From a candidate division TA06 bacterium DG_78 (GTDB taxonomy: Bacteria > Hydrothermota > Tepidihabitantia > SM23-42): a stretch of 23,283 bases of DNA. Position numbers and translations under genes: made by a program. Below are positions 1 through 8,351 of this stretch, in pieces. The notes beneath the pieces were generated by a model. The model was not told where the DNA came from. It saw only the letters and a program-made list of their open reading frames with translations, and made no database searches. Every line of letters begins with the position of its first letter. Position 1 is the first letter of the stretch. Location of the stretch: assembly GCA_001303225.1 (NCBI GenBank), contig LJNI01000010.1:6990-30272 (forward strand), read 5' to 3'.

Positions 1-1
1 T

Positions 2-637
2 GGTGAGGTCACACGTAATGGTCAAAAAGTTCTTATTGCAAAAGGTGGCAAGGGTGGACGCGGTAATGATCGTTTTGTCTCTTCGACTAAACAGTCACCG
101 CGATATGCTGAAGAAGGCAGACCAGGTGAAAAAAAGACCCTCACAATTATTTTAAAATTAATTTCTGATATTGGTATTGTCGGTCTTCCGAATGCTGGTA
201 AATCTACGCTCCTGAGAGCAATTACTAGTGCACGACCAAAAATTGGTAATTATCCATTCACGACGCTCAATCCTAATTTAGGCGTTTTGAAAAATAATCG
301 AAAGTGTATTGTTATCGCAGATATGCCTGGAATCGTTGAGGGTGCACATCGCGGCAAAGGTCTGGGCCTTCAATTTTTAAGACATATTGAGAGAACCAAT
401 CTCTTGGTATTACTAATTGACATTTCCACCCCCGAACCTCTATCTCAATATGAATGTTTATTGAATGAATTTAAGCAATATCGTGCAGCGCTATTGGAAA
501 AACCACGCATTATTGTCTTTAATAAAATTGATCTCGTAGAGGATATCCCAACATACACATTGACTGAGAAAGTATTTTATATCTCCGCTCTCAAAGGAAC
601 GGGCATCAGCAATTTGGTGAAATATTTAAATAAATGA
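2..637 (+). CDS. obg: GTPase Obg/CgtA, 5'-truncated by the window edge
   Basis: Ribosome-associated GTPase of the Obg family, which acts in large-subunit assembly and stress signalling. The frame is open from base 2, so the start and most of the glycine-rich Obg fold lie upstream of the window. What remains is the tail of that fold ([10 protein letters not shown], then the EEGRPGE turn) and a complete G domain: G1 GLPNAGKST, switch [13 protein letters not shown]3 [18 protein letters not shown]4 NKID and G5 SALKGTG. The protein stops soon after G5, so it lacks the optional C-terminal OCT domain, as many bacterial Obg proteins do. The stop codon overlaps the start of the HEAT-repeat gene (ATGA), so the two are probably translationally coupled. 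An ATG at 287 lies inside the G domain and is not the real start. Family identity is secure. Confidence 0.96.
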   Translation, partial: GEVTRNGQKVLIAKGGKGGRGNDRFVSSTKQSPRYAEEGRPGEKKTLTIILKLISDIGIVGLPNAGKSTLLRAITSARPKIGNYPFTTLNPNLGVLKNNRKCIVIADMPGIVEGAHRGKGLGLQFLRHIERTNLLVLLIDISTPEPLSQYECLLNEFKQYRAALLEKPRIIVFNKIDLVEDIPTYTLTEKVFYISALKGTGISNLVKYLNK

Positions 638-1161
638 AGATCCGATTTAAACAAAATAAAGCAACAATTTTAAAGCTATTGGACTCATCGCCCAGCATTA
701 AGAGGAAATTAAAAATTCTGGACAAACTCAATGGTACAAATGAGAAAGATAATATAATAATACTTTTGAAGGTACTCGAAGATACATCATGGAGTTTAAG
801 GGAAAAAGCCGCCTATAAATTGGCTGCCTTCGGGCCTCGTGTTGTGAATAGATTAAAAAAGTTATGCGTACGAGGTTATTGGTTTACCCGCGCCTCAGCA
901 TGCTTAAGTTTGGGAGAGATAGGCGACCTGAGGGCACTCGCTGTCATTGTAAAACTTCTCTTAACTGACGATAACCCAACAGTTATCAAAGAAGCTTCCC
1001 AGGCACTCGTAAAAATGGCCCGCAGGATGCCTGCTGAATTTGCCGCACACCTACAAGAAATAGAGCTAGATAAACCTCAGATGATAAAAATATTAATAAC
1101 GCTGGAAACAATCGACATTGAAGTGTATAGTAGGATCAAAGAATTAATAGAAAATGAATGA
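634..1161 (+). CDS. HEAT-repeat protein
   Basis: A 175-residue helical-repeat protein of unknown specific role. The middle shows HEAT/PBS-lyase-type repeats: a helix pair around [18 protein letters not shown], another around [21 protein letters not shown], and a third around [16 protein letters not shown]. Such repeats normally form a superhelical scaffold that binds proteins. There is no signal peptide and no membrane segment, so it should be cytoplasmic. It overlaps obg upstream by four bases and dprA downstream by eight, so the three genes form a tightly coupled unit. I see no catalytic motif. Lyase activity on phycobilins, which the repeat name might suggest, is not implied. The fold assignment is fairly sure; the function is unknown. 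Confidence 0.8.
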   Translation: MKIRFKQNKATILKLLDSSPSIKRKLKILDKLNGTNEKDNIIILLKVLEDTSWSLREKAAYKLAAFGPRVVNRLKKLCVRGYWFTRASACLSLGEIGDLRALAVIVKLLLTDDNPTVIKEASQALVKMARRMPAEFAAHLQEIELDKPQMIKILITLETIDIEVYSRIKELIENE

Positions 1162-2233
1162 GGCACTCGATTTTCTCGCCCTCTTATCGATCAGAAAATT
1201 AACAGAAAGCAAACTCTACCTTTTATTAGAAAAATTTCGCACACCAACATCAATACGGCAAGCATCACGAGAAGCTTTAGTGCCCATTGTCGGGCAGGAA
1301 CTTGCTCAGAAAATTAGTTTGCTCGAAACAGACGATAGAGTCAGTAAACAGTTTGCTCTGTTACAGAAATTAAATATTAGCGTTTTACCTTATTATTCAC
1401 ATGACTACCCTCAGTGGTTAAAATGTATCAATCATTTCCCACCGGTCCTCTTTGTGCGCGGTACGCTAATTCCTGAAGATGAAATATCAATCGCCATAAT
1501 TGGAACAAGAGGTGCAACTGTTTATGGAAAGAGCATAGCTGAAAATTTTGCTGGCGAATTTGCTCAAGCAGGTGTTACTGTCGTAAGTGGAATGGCGAGG
1601 GGTATTGATACTGCTGCACACCGCGGTGTGTTCCAGAAAAATGGCCGAACGATAGCAGTATTGGGCTCGGGTATTGATATTTGTTACCCACCTGAAAATA
1701 AACAACTAATGGAGACCATTACTCAGCATGGTGCAATCATCACGGAATTTACCGTCGGTACGCCACCACTGGCACAAAATTTCCCAAAGCGAAATCGCAT
1801 CATATCAGGATTAGCAAGGGCAATTGTTGCAATCGAGGCGAAGGAAAAATCTGGTGTAATGAATACTGTACGCTGGGCACTAGAACAAAACAAAGATGTT
1901 TTTGCAATCCCAGGCAATATTTACGCAAAGACATCTCACGGTACTAACCGCCTCATCAAAGAAGGAGCAATTCCCGTGACTTCTGCAGGAGAAATCTTAG
2001 AATTGTTGGGTATTCAGCGTACACGAGTTGAACGAGAGGCAAGAGACCTTGTATTAAACGATGAAGAGCAAGCAATTTGGAATCATCTCTCCTATGAGCC
2101 GACATATGTAGATACGCTGGCTGAAAAGCTCAGTCAGCCTACCGGGCCTATTTTGAATGCGTTACTCAATCTCGAATTGAGAGGATTAGTTAAACAACTT
2201 CCAGGAATGATGTTCGTAAAAATTTTTGAATAG
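1154..2233 (+). CDS. dprA: DNA processing protein DprA (Smf)
   Basis: DprA binds incoming single-stranded DNA during natural transformation and loads RecA on it. The 359 residues have the usual order. Residues 1-60 form an N-terminal helical, HhH-like region. A Rossmann-like core follows, with IIGTRGATVYG near 115-125, GMARGIDTAAH at 146-156, GSGIDICYPPENKQL from 171 and the FPKRNRIISGL segment at 210-220. A C-terminal winged-helix-like domain covers about 295-359 (EEQAIWNHL ... LNLELRGLVKQLPGMMF). All conserved core motifs are present, and length is typical. The ATG lies inside the end of the HEAT gene, and no separate promoter is visible. DprA is also widespread in species not known to be competent; a prepilin peptidase elsewhere in the window fits competence but does not prove it. 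Confidence 0.95.
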   Translation: MNEALDFLALLSIRKLTESKLYLLLEKFRTPTSIRQASREALVPIVGQELAQKISLLETDDRVSKQFALLQKLNISVLPYYSHDYPQWLKCINHFPPVLFVRGTLIPEDEISIAIIGTRGATVYGKSIAENFAGEFAQAGVTVVSGMARGIDTAAHRGVFQKNGRTIAVLGSGIDICYPPENKQLMETITQHGAIITEFTVGTPPLAQNFPKRNRIISGLARAIVAIEAKEKSGVMNTVRWALEQNKDVFAIPGNIYAKTSHGTNRLIKEGAIPVTSAGEILELLGIQRTRVEREARDLVLNDEEQAIWNHLSYEPTYVDTLAEKLSQPTGPILNALLNLELRGLVKQLPGMMFVKIFE

Positions 2234-2271
2234 AACTGTTGAGACCTTAATTCAGCAATATACAGTGGTTT

Positions 2272-4314
2272 TTAAAATTTAATTGTTTGTAATTTTTTCT
2301 CCAACCATGGTTGGTCGGGTTCTAATGCCAATGACCTCCGCCAATAGTAATGTGCTTTATTTGAATCACCAGTTTTGTAATAAATATAGCCTAGATTATT
2401 TAACAACTCAATATCTTGAGGATAAATTTCTATTGCTTCAGCGAGAAGATGTATCGATTTCTGATAATCACCAGATGCAAAATAGGCAATTGAAAGTTTA
2501 TTAACCGTGGTCGGTACATAATTTAATTCCGTAGACTTCTCATACCATATGATTGCCTGAGGATAGTTTCCTAAATCCATAAGTTGTTCAGCAAGGACGA
2601 AATAATAATAATAAGGTTGCTTCATTTTAAATTCAAACATCTGCTCAGCTTCCTGTATTTTGTTATAAATGGATACAAAAAGTGGCGCCATATCTTTAGC
2701 AATCTTATAGTATTTTAGTGCACTATCAATTTCTGCTTGATAATAGTATATAGTCCCTAAATTTTTATAATATTCAACTTTTTTAGGGTTGTATTCGATA
2801 GCCTTCCGATATTCTTTTGTTGCAAGTTCATACAATCCATTCCAAAAATATACGTTGCCAATATTAGCATGGGCATCACTGCATTTTTCATTTTTTTCTA
2901 CAACTTCATTGAGAACCCTAAGGGCATCGTCATATTCTCCAGCATTGATATGCCATATGCCTAGATGGGTCTTTGCTTCACAGAGCGAATCTTTAGTGGA
3001 GCGTGGGTTAATTAAAAAAATAGTTATATACAAAATTATGATTATAATTACTGAAATGGTTATTTTACGAATTGACTTAGCTTTGTACATAGACAAAAAT
3101 TCAAATGCAAAGAAAACAGCGAACAAAATTAGCAACGGAGATACTGCGTGGCGAAACCGTCCAATAATAAAAAAGGGCATGTAAGAAACAAAAATTGAGC
3201 AAATATAAAAGGCATTAGTTACAAGGCCAAAATTTTTCCAATATTTTCTCTTGAACAGAATAAAAATTAAGCCCAAAATGGAAAGTGGTCCCAAAAAACC
3301 AAACGAGAAAATGGGTATATGAAAATACAAAAAATATTGCGCAGCATAATATAGACTTTCAGCTTGCGGTATCTCATAGGCACTCCAAAAATATATTGCT
3401 TTTTTTATGTATAAGCCTAAAGCATGGGTTGGATAATCTTTTAGAAAATCTAGACCTTTTTTAATCCAGAAGGATGAGGTTTGTGAAGCCTTGAGTTTTG
3501 TACCATTCACAAATTCAGCAGTTTTCTTTCCCGTAAAATCATTACTAATATCATAATTGTTGGGCTTGAAGTATGTAGCATTCGCTTCTGGGTTATTCCC
3601 TAAATAAAAATTTATCCCCAGATTATACGATATCAGTACAAAATCATCTGCTACCTTATAGTTCCTAATAGTCGTTGGGAGAATAGCAAATAAAGTTCCA
3701 ACCGCAAGAAAAAGAAAATGTTTCATCGATTTTTTCAAGACAATTGTAATTACAAAAAACACGGGTACAAAAAGAAGGCAATTAGTGCGAGTTAATGCCT
3801 GTATGCCTAATATAATGCCTGAAATAAAAAAAATTATCACACTATGTTTTTCAATTGCCAAAGTAATTGTTATGATAAAAAGTAAAGTCAGAAATGGAAC
3901 AACTGCATCAGGACTAATAAAACCACTATAGAAGATAGCTGGTATATATACAGCATAAAACAACGAAGCGATAATGGCAATTTTTTTATTAAATAACTTT
4001 CGTCCTAAATAGTAAATAAAAATGCAGCACAGAGCATCAATGAATCCTTGAAAGATCAGAATTGATAAATAAGAACTACCAAATATTTTATAAAAAAAAG
4101 CCATAAGATATGGATAAAGAGGTGGCCAGAAAAAAGGTTCTTGCGACTGCACTCCATTAACAATATTAGTTGCCTCGAGACTGTAAATACCGGCATCGGC
4201 AAAAGAGTTAAAAAACAGATCATTACCTACGGATATAATATAGAATAGGCGGATGATTATAGCAACGAAAAAAATTATCAAGAGTGGTTTTTTGAGATAA
4301 GTTAACACTGCCAT
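2272..4314 (-). CDS. GT39/PMT-type membrane glycosyltransferase fused to TPR repeats
   Basis: Predicted polyprenyl-phosphate-sugar-dependent glycosyltransferase of the inner membrane, 680 residues. The first TM helix is followed by an acidic loop (SFADAGIYSLEATNIVNG, whose Asp is expected to be catalytic) and then FFWPPLYPYLMAFFYKIFG, the signature arrangement of PMT_2/GT39 enzymes. About ten to twelve hydrophobic helices continue to roughly residue 440. The last 230 residues contain about six tetratricopeptide repeats, for example AHANIGNVYFWNGLYELATKEY, YYKNLGTIYYYQAEIDSALKYY and LLNNLGYIYYKTGDSNKAHYY, probably in the periplasm. TPR fusions to such enzymes recur in FCB-type bacteria and may dock substrates. 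There is no Shine-Dalgarno sequence before the ATG; a short ORF with a good one lies just upstream. Substrate and acceptor are unknown. Confidence 0.87.
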   Translation of the reverse strand: MAVLTYLKKPLLIIFFVAIIIRLFYIISVGNDLFFNSFADAGIYSLEATNIVNGVQSQEPFFWPPLYPYLMAFFYKIFGSSYLSILIFQGFIDALCCIFIYYLGRKLFNKKIAIIASLFYAVYIPAIFYSGFISPDAVVPFLTLLFIITITLAIEKHSVIIFFISGIILGIQALTRTNCLLFVPVFFVITIVLKKSMKHFLFLAVGTLFAILPTTIRNYKVADDFVLISYNLGINFYLGNNPEANATYFKPNNYDISNDFTGKKTAEFVNGTKLKASQTSSFWIKKGLDFLKDYPTHALGLYIKKAIYFWSAYEIPQAESLYYAAQYFLYFHIPIFSFGFLGPLSILGLIFILFKRKYWKNFGLVTNAFYICSIFVSYMPFFIIGRFRHAVSPLLILFAVFFAFEFLSMYKAKSIRKITISVIIIIILYITIFLINPRSTKDSLCEAKTHLGIWHINAGEYDDALRVLNEVVEKNEKCSDAHANIGNVYFWNGLYELATKEYRKAIEYNPKKVEYYKNLGTIYYYQAEIDSALKYYKIAKDMAPLFVSIYNKIQEAEQMFEFKMKQPYYYYFVLAEQLMDLGNYPQAIIWYEKSTELNYVPTTVNKLSIAYFASGDYQKSIHLLAEAIEIYPQDIELLNNLGYIYYKTGDSNKAHYYWRRSLALEPDQPWLEKKLQTIKF

Positions 4315-4327
4315 TCAGTGAAATTGA

Positions 4328-4414
4328 TTAATTAAACATTCCTAATAAAAAATTAAATAAACAAATGTGATAGCCAAAGGTGCAATGTAAAATTGAGGAT
4401 TTTAACATATTCAT
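4328..4414 (-). CDS. possible 28-residue upstream ORF with a strong ribosome site
   Basis: On the minus strand an AAAGGAG (4421-4427) stands six bases before an ATG that opens a 28-codon frame, which ends 13 bases before the glycosyltransferase start. The frame differs from that of the glycosyltransferase, so it is not simply an N-terminal extension. The peptide is mildly hydrophobic with no recognisable motif. It could be a leader peptide that brings ribosomes to a downstream gene lacking its own site, the remnant of a frameshifted start, or chance. Only the good site and short distance support it. Confidence 0.27.
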   Translation of the reverse strand: MNMLKSSILHCTFGYHICLFNFLLGMFN

Positions 4415-4460
4415 GGGTGGCTCCTTTGTTATCTTTGATACTACAATTAAGTTAAAGCAA

Positions 4461-4490
4461 CGTAAATAAAAAATCAACAAAATTGTTGAT
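4461..4490 (-). terminator. hairpin terminator downstream of ahcY
   Basis: Read on the minus strand, 15 bases after the ahcY stop codon there is a hairpin, ATCAACAA/TTGTTGAT (4473-4490), with almost no loop unless the inner pairs open. It is followed by a run of six T and TATTTACG. Its position at the end of metK-ahcY and the T tract fit intrinsic termination. The stem is AT-rich and therefore weak. Confidence 0.6.
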
Positions 4491-4504
4491 ATCCATCTTT
4501 AATT

Positions 4505-5746
4505 CTATGTCCCCATCTTCCAAGAAGATAAGTATCTTCTCTGTTCTTGAGTCAATCTATCAATCTTAATGCCCATAGACTTGAGTTTAAGTCTTGCTAT
4601 TTCTTGGTCTAATCTTTGAGGCAGATTATATATCTGATTCTGTAAGTTACAATTGTTAAACAGATACTCCACTGCAAGAGCCTGGTTTGCAAAAGACATA
4701 TCCATAACCATTGCAGGATGTCCTTCTGCTGCAGCGAGATTAACTAAACGTCCCTCTGCTAACATATAGATTTTTTTTTCATTTTTTAATTGATATTCAT
4801 CACAAGAATTTCTTATTGTCCTTTTTTTTCTCGTGATCTTCCTTAAGCCTGGCTTATCTATTTCAACATCGAAATGGCCTGAATTCGCAATTATTGCACC
4901 GTTCTTCATCTTCAACATATGTTTCTTTGTGATAACATTAATATCTCCGGTAACCGTAACAAAAACATCTCCAATCTTTGCTGCCTCAGTCATAGGCATA
5001 ACACTATAACCATCCATTCGTGCCTCGAGCGCCTTGACTGGGTCAACCTCGGTAACGATGACCTGTGCACCCATGCCCTTTGCCCTCATTGCGAGCCCTC
5101 TGCCGCACCAACCATACCCTGCGACTACAAAATTGCAACCGCTAATGAGCATATTTGTGGCTCGTAGAATACCATCGATTGTCGATTGACCCGTACCATA
5201 GCGATTATCAAAAAGATGTTTTGTGAGAGAATCATTAACCGCAATAATGGGAAACTGCAAGACTTTATTGTGTTCCATCTGTTTTAAACGGATAACTCCT
5301 GTCGTCGTCTCTTCAGTGCCGCCAATAACACCACTTACCCTCTTTTTGTGAGCGGTCGATATTAAATCAGCACCATCGTCGATTAATACTTCGGGCTTTC
5401 CTTTTAATACCGCAGCCATGTTACCATAATATTCTCTACGGGATTCACCGTTCCGAGCAAAGATACGAATATCATCCGTCGCCAGTGCAGCTGCAACATC
5501 ATCCTGTGTCGATAGTGGGTTGGAGGCAGTAAGAAAAACCTGAGCACCACCAGCCTTCAGCGTCCTCATTAAATTCGCCGTCTCTGTAGTCACGTGGAGG
5601 CAGCAACCAATCCGTCGATTCCTGAGAGGTTTATTTTTTTTAAACCGTTTACGTATTAATCGTAAGACCGGCATCTTTGTCTCTGCCCACTCAATTCTCT
5701 TCTTCCCTTCTGGTGCTAAATTTTTATTTGTAATATTGTACTTCAT
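4505..5746 (-). CDS. ahcY: adenosylhomocysteinase (SAH hydrolase)
   Basis: NAD-dependent enzyme that splits S-adenosylhomocysteine into adenosine and homocysteine, relieving product inhibition of methyltransferases. In its 413 residues I see the substrate region (HVTTETANL 51-59, DDGADL 123-128, GGTEETTTG 142-150), the catalytic stretch [18 protein letters not shown] (171-188), the NAD-binding loop GYGWCGRG (210-217) and [10 protein letters not shown]. The protein ends in YLSSWKMGT. It lacks the longer C-terminal tail with the Lys/Tyr residues that reach the neighbouring subunit's NAD in eukaryotic and proteobacterial enzymes, so it looks like the shorter type found in archaea and thermophilic bacteria. 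It follows metK by 55 bases on the same strand, with GAGGGTG as ribosome site, and is probably cotranscribed. Identification is secure. Confidence 0.97.
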   Translation of the reverse strand: MKYNITNKNLAPEGKKRIEWAETKMPVLRLIRKRFKKNKPLRNRRIGCCLHVTTETANLMRTLKAGGAQVFLTASNPLSTQDDVAAALATDDIRIFARNGESRREYYGNMAAVLKGKPEVLIDDGADLISTAHKKRVSGVIGGTEETTTGVIRLKQMEHNKVLQFPIIAVNDSLTKHLFDNRYGTGQSTIDGILRATNMLISGCNFVVAGYGWCGRGLAMRAKGMGAQVIVTEVDPVKALEARMDGYSVMPMTEAAKIGDVFVTVTGDINVITKKHMLKMKNGAIIANSGHFDVEIDKPGLRKITRKKRTIRNSCDEYQLKNEKKIYMLAEGRLVNLAAAEGHPAMVMDMSFANQALAVEYLFNNCNLQNQIYNLPQRLDQEIARLKLKSMGIKIDRLTQEQRRYLSSWKMGT

Positions 5747-5801
5747 AATTCACCCTCACTTCGTTGTGTGAAAGAAATACTAAATAGGTCAAAATTTATT
5801 A

Positions 5802-6944
5802 TTAAATTCCTGCCTTCTTTTTTATCTGGTCAGCCATATCAATGATTTCCCATGTGAATCCCTCTCCCTCACGACCAAAATGACCGTAACAAGCAGTGCG
5901 TCGGTAGATTGGCCGACGTAAGTTCAACTTATCAATAATCCCTTGGGGTGTAAAATCAAGGAGCCCCTTGAGAATTGAAACAATTTCTTCGTCATCGACC
6001 TTACCTGTCCCAAATGTGTTGACGGTGATTGCAGTTGGCTCAGCGACCCCAATGGCATAGGCGAGTGAAACCTCAACCTTTGAACACACACTAGAGGCAA
6101 CGAGATTTTTTGCTACATACCTTGCCATATATGATGCAGAGCGGTCAACCTTTGTCGGATCCTTGCCAGAAAAGCAGCCACCACCATGATGGCCAATACC
6201 ACCATAAGTATCAACCATAATCTTACGGCCAGTTAATCCAGTATCACCAGTTGGGCCACCAATGACAAACCGGCCAGTTGGATTGATAAACACCTTTGTC
6301 CTGTCATCTACTAATTCCTTGGGAATAATTTCATCAATGAGCAACCGCTTCAGATCCGCATGGAGCTTTTCGCTTTTAACACTTTCATGGTGTTGGGCCG
6401 ATACGATGACCGTGTCTATCCTGAGTGGTTTACCATCCTCATATTCCATAGTCACCTGCGATTTGCCATCGGGATGGAGGTAGTCAACAATATTTCCTTT
6501 CCGAATTTCGGTAAGTCGACGCATAAGATTATGCGCGAGCATTATCGGAAGGGGCATAAGTTCTGGTGTCTCGTCAACTGCATAACCGTACATCATCCCC
6601 TGATCTCCTGCTCCACCGATATTGACTCCGAGTGCAATGTCGCCTGATTGTTCTTGAATTGCCGAAATCACTGCACAATTCTCCGCATCAATGCCCATAT
6701 CAGTATCAGTATAGCCAACCTCGTACAAGAGAGCACGCACGATGTCAGAAATTGAAACATAACAGGTTGTCGATATCTCACCCGCAACAAAAATCAAACC
6801 TCGTGTTGCGAGTGTCTCACACGCGACTCGACCAAAAGGATCCTTTTCAAGAATTGCATCTAAAATCGCATCTGACACCTGATCACAAATCTTATCAGGG
6901 TGTCCTTCAGTAACTGACTCAGAGGTTATAAAATAACGTGTCAT
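5802..6944 (-). CDS. metK: S-adenosylmethionine synthetase
   Basis: Makes SAM from methionine and ATP in the cytoplasm; it is normally a tetramer. The 380 residues carry GHPDKICDQ (14-22, nucleotide and metal binding), the signature [12 protein letters not shown] (111-122), [15 protein letters not shown], and the glycine-rich [19 protein letters not shown]. Length is typical. It is the first gene of a methyl-cycle operon with ahcY. A promoter (TTGATT, 16 bases, TATAAT at 6987-6960) and a strong AAGGAG ribosome site with a leader of only about nine bases precede it. I could not fit any SAM riboswitch, and the leader is too short to hold one. Confidence 0.98.
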   Translation of the reverse strand: MTRYFITSESVTEGHPDKICDQVSDAILDAILEKDPFGRVACETLATRGLIFVAGEISTTCYVSISDIVRALLYEVGYTDTDMGIDAENCAVISAIQEQSGDIALGVNIGGAGDQGMMYGYAVDETPELMPLPIMLAHNLMRRLTEIRKGNIVDYLHPDGKSQVTMEYEDGKPLRIDTVIVSAQHHESVKSEKLHADLKRLLIDEIIPKELVDDRTKVFINPTGRFVIGGPTGDTGLTGRKIMVDTYGGIGHHGGGCFSGKDPTKVDRSASYMARYVAKNLVASSVCSKVEVSLAYAIGVAEPTAITVNTFGTGKVDDEEIVSILKGLLDFTPQGIIDKLNLRRPIYRRTACYGHFGREGEGFTWEIIDMADQIKKKAGI

Positions 6945-6959
6945 ATATCTCCTTTTTGA

Positions 6960-6987
6960 ATTATAGATAAATCTCAGTAAAAATCAA
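6960..6987 (-). promoter_or_regulatory. sigma-70-type promoter of metK-ahcY
   Basis: Read on the minus strand: TTGATT (6987-6982), a 16-base spacer, then a perfect TATAAT (6965-6960). The expected start of transcription is near 6953, just ahead of the AAGGAG ribosome site and about nine bases from the metK ATG. Confidence 0.7.
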
Positions 6988-7014
6988 GAATTAATTGGCA
7001 GGTGGGTGGTCATA

Positions 7015-7042
7015 TTGACAACAATGTGGTTTTAGTTATAAT
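7015..7042 (+). promoter_or_regulatory. consensus promoter of the lipoprotein/ARPP-1/kinase-helicase operon
   Basis: Perfect TTGACA (7015-7020) and perfect TATAAT (7037-7042) separated by 16 bases. Transcription should start near 7049, two bases before the ATG at 7051, giving a practically leaderless mRNA. No Shine-Dalgarno sequence precedes that ATG, which agrees. Confidence 0.75.
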
Positions 7043-7050
7043 TTTTCGAA

Positions 7051-7479
7051 ATGAAGGTTCTATATATAACCTTGAAAATTTTGCTCTTTGCGCTTGTTAT
7101 CTTCCTTATGAATCTCAATTCAGGGTGTACAGACCCTGATGAATATGCACCACCGCAGGATTCTCTCGTAGCACCACCAGCTCCGCCCCAACTCATCGTT
7201 CCAGCTGACAGCGAATTGTTTTCCCAAACGCCTGGTATTGCTATGAACATCTATTTTGAGTGGTCTCTTGTCGAAGATGCACAATACTATCAAATTCAAG
7301 TTGCAACAGATGTTGCATTCAATAATACTATATTCGATGAAAAGGTCTATGCACACTCAGCTACACTAACCTTTTATCAGCCCGGTGAATTTTTCTGGCG
7401 AGTAAGAGCTTACAGTCCTCTGTGGACGTGGTACACGAGTTGGTCAGAAATACGCTATTTCTGGTCAACGTCGGCTTAA
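7051..7479 (+). CDS. small secreted lipoprotein with a fibronectin-III-like domain
   Basis: A 142-residue probable lipoprotein. A hydrophobic signal segment (residues 3-20) leads to LNSGC with Cys26; position -3 is Asn rather than Leu, so the lipobox is imperfect. A Pro/Ala-rich linker follows, then one beta-sandwich-like domain (IYFEWSLVEDAQYYQIQVATDVAFN ... PGEFFWRVRAYSP ... WSEIRYFW), typical of FN3-like domains in exported FCB proteins. It is the first gene behind a consensus promoter and appears leaderless. The next gene begins six bases after its stop if the GTG start proposed there is right. Its relation to the ARPP-1 and kinase-helicase genes is unknown; sharing a transcript may be incidental. 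No enzymatic residues are evident. Confidence 0.75.
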   Translation: MKVLYITLKILLFALVIFLMNLNSGCTDPDEYAPPQDSLVAPPAPPQLIVPADSELFSQTPGIAMNIYFEWSLVEDAQYYQIQVATDVAFNNTIFDEKVYAHSATLTFYQPGEFFWRVRAYSPLWTWYTSWSEIRYFWSTSA

Positions 7480-7484
7480 AAAAC

Positions 7485-8345
7485 GTGTTCGAAAGTACCA
7501 AAGTTTCTGAACCAATCTTCTTACGTAACCTGACTATTCATCCCATCAGTGGAATTACTAAAAATGGATTCGATGCTTCAACGATCGATGAGGTACTAAT
7601 TTCTAACAAAGGAGTATTTCGAGAGTTCGATACACCAGATGTCAGTACTATAGAATTCGACAACCGAGGTGATGAACCTGTGCTAATCATCGATGGAGAG
7701 GAAATTACCGGGTCGTTACAAAATCGTATCATCGCTCTATCGAGTGTTGTCGATGCACGATCAACAAAAAGCATTCCAGTTATCTGTGCTGAAGAGGGAC
7801 GATGGGATGACCTGGGTGGATTCCAAACTGGTCACTGTGCCTATCCACAGATACGCACGATTCTTATGAAGAGTCTCCACAAAAAAATCGACACACAACG
7901 CGCTGTCTGGAATGAAATTAACCGGAAATTAACAGTATCAAAGATACTATCAACAACCTCGTCTATGCACGACATCTATCATAATCTCAACGAAGAAATT
8001 GCTCGGTATATTGAAGGATTCTCGAGCATCAATCATAGTGCAATCGGATTTATTGGAGTCGCGGGTAACCGTATTCTCGGTTGTGATATCTTTTGTAATA
8101 CAAAAATCTATCATAAGTTTGAAAACAAATTAATACGCAGCTACATCCTTGACGCAATCGAACATCAAAAAAAAGAACCCAATGTCCCTGATGTAAAAAA
8201 ATTCTTTACTGCTCTTCAATGTGCCCTGGCGAGAAAAAAAATAAGGAATAGGACTGCAAACGAGAAAATTAAAGGCAATGGTTTCCTCGGACAGGCACTC
8301 ATCTATAATAAAAGTTCTGTTCACCTATCGGTATTTCCCACCTAA
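7485..8345 (+). CDS. ARPP-1 (DUF6569) domain protein
   Basis: Matches, from memory of the family, the ARPP-1/DUF6569 domain. The diagnostic core here is VLIIDGEEITGSLQNR, then SIPVICAEEGRW, corresponding to the 'GEE(L)xGxxQNR...(I)PVSCVEQGRW' pattern of that family. The N terminus LRNLTIHPISG and the conserved Gly-Arg-Trp are intact. The family was named for association with ADP-ribosylglycohydrolase and phosphatase-type genes; its biochemistry is not established to my knowledge. I start at GTG 7485, five bases after the lipoprotein stop, because the longer frame from ATG 7422 would overlap the lipoprotein by 58 bases with residues that do not look like this family. The kinase-helicase begins six bases after its stop, which suggests a functional link. 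No signal peptide; cytoplasmic. Confidence 0.83.
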   Translation: MFESTKVSEPIFLRNLTIHPISGITKNGFDASTIDEVLISNKGVFREFDTPDVSTIEFDNRGDEPVLIIDGEEITGSLQNRIIALSSVVDARSTKSIPVICAEEGRWDDLGGFQTGHCAYPQIRTILMKSLHKKIDTQRAVWNEINRKLTVSKILSTTSSMHDIYHNLNEEIARYIEGFSSINHSAIGFIGVAGNRILGCDIFCNTKIYHKFENKLIRSYILDAIEHQKKEPNVPDVKKFFTALQCALARKKIRNRTANEKIKGNGFLGQALIYNKSSVHLSVFPT

Positions 8346-8351
8346 ACACTC

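Noticed and set aside
4919..5167. Plus-strand 82-residue ORF inside ahcY, and similar ORFs inside metK
   Set aside because: Antisense shadows of strongly conserved enzymes with no ribosome site or motif.
6945..7014. SAM riboswitch upstream of metK
   Set aside because: The predicted leader is about nine bases; no SAM-I, SAM-II or SAH riboswitch core could be fitted in the gap.
7422..7484. ATG 7422 as start of the ARPP-1 gene
   Set aside because: It would overlap the end of the lipoprotein by 58 bases with residues unlike the family; GTG 7485 gives a normal N terminus.
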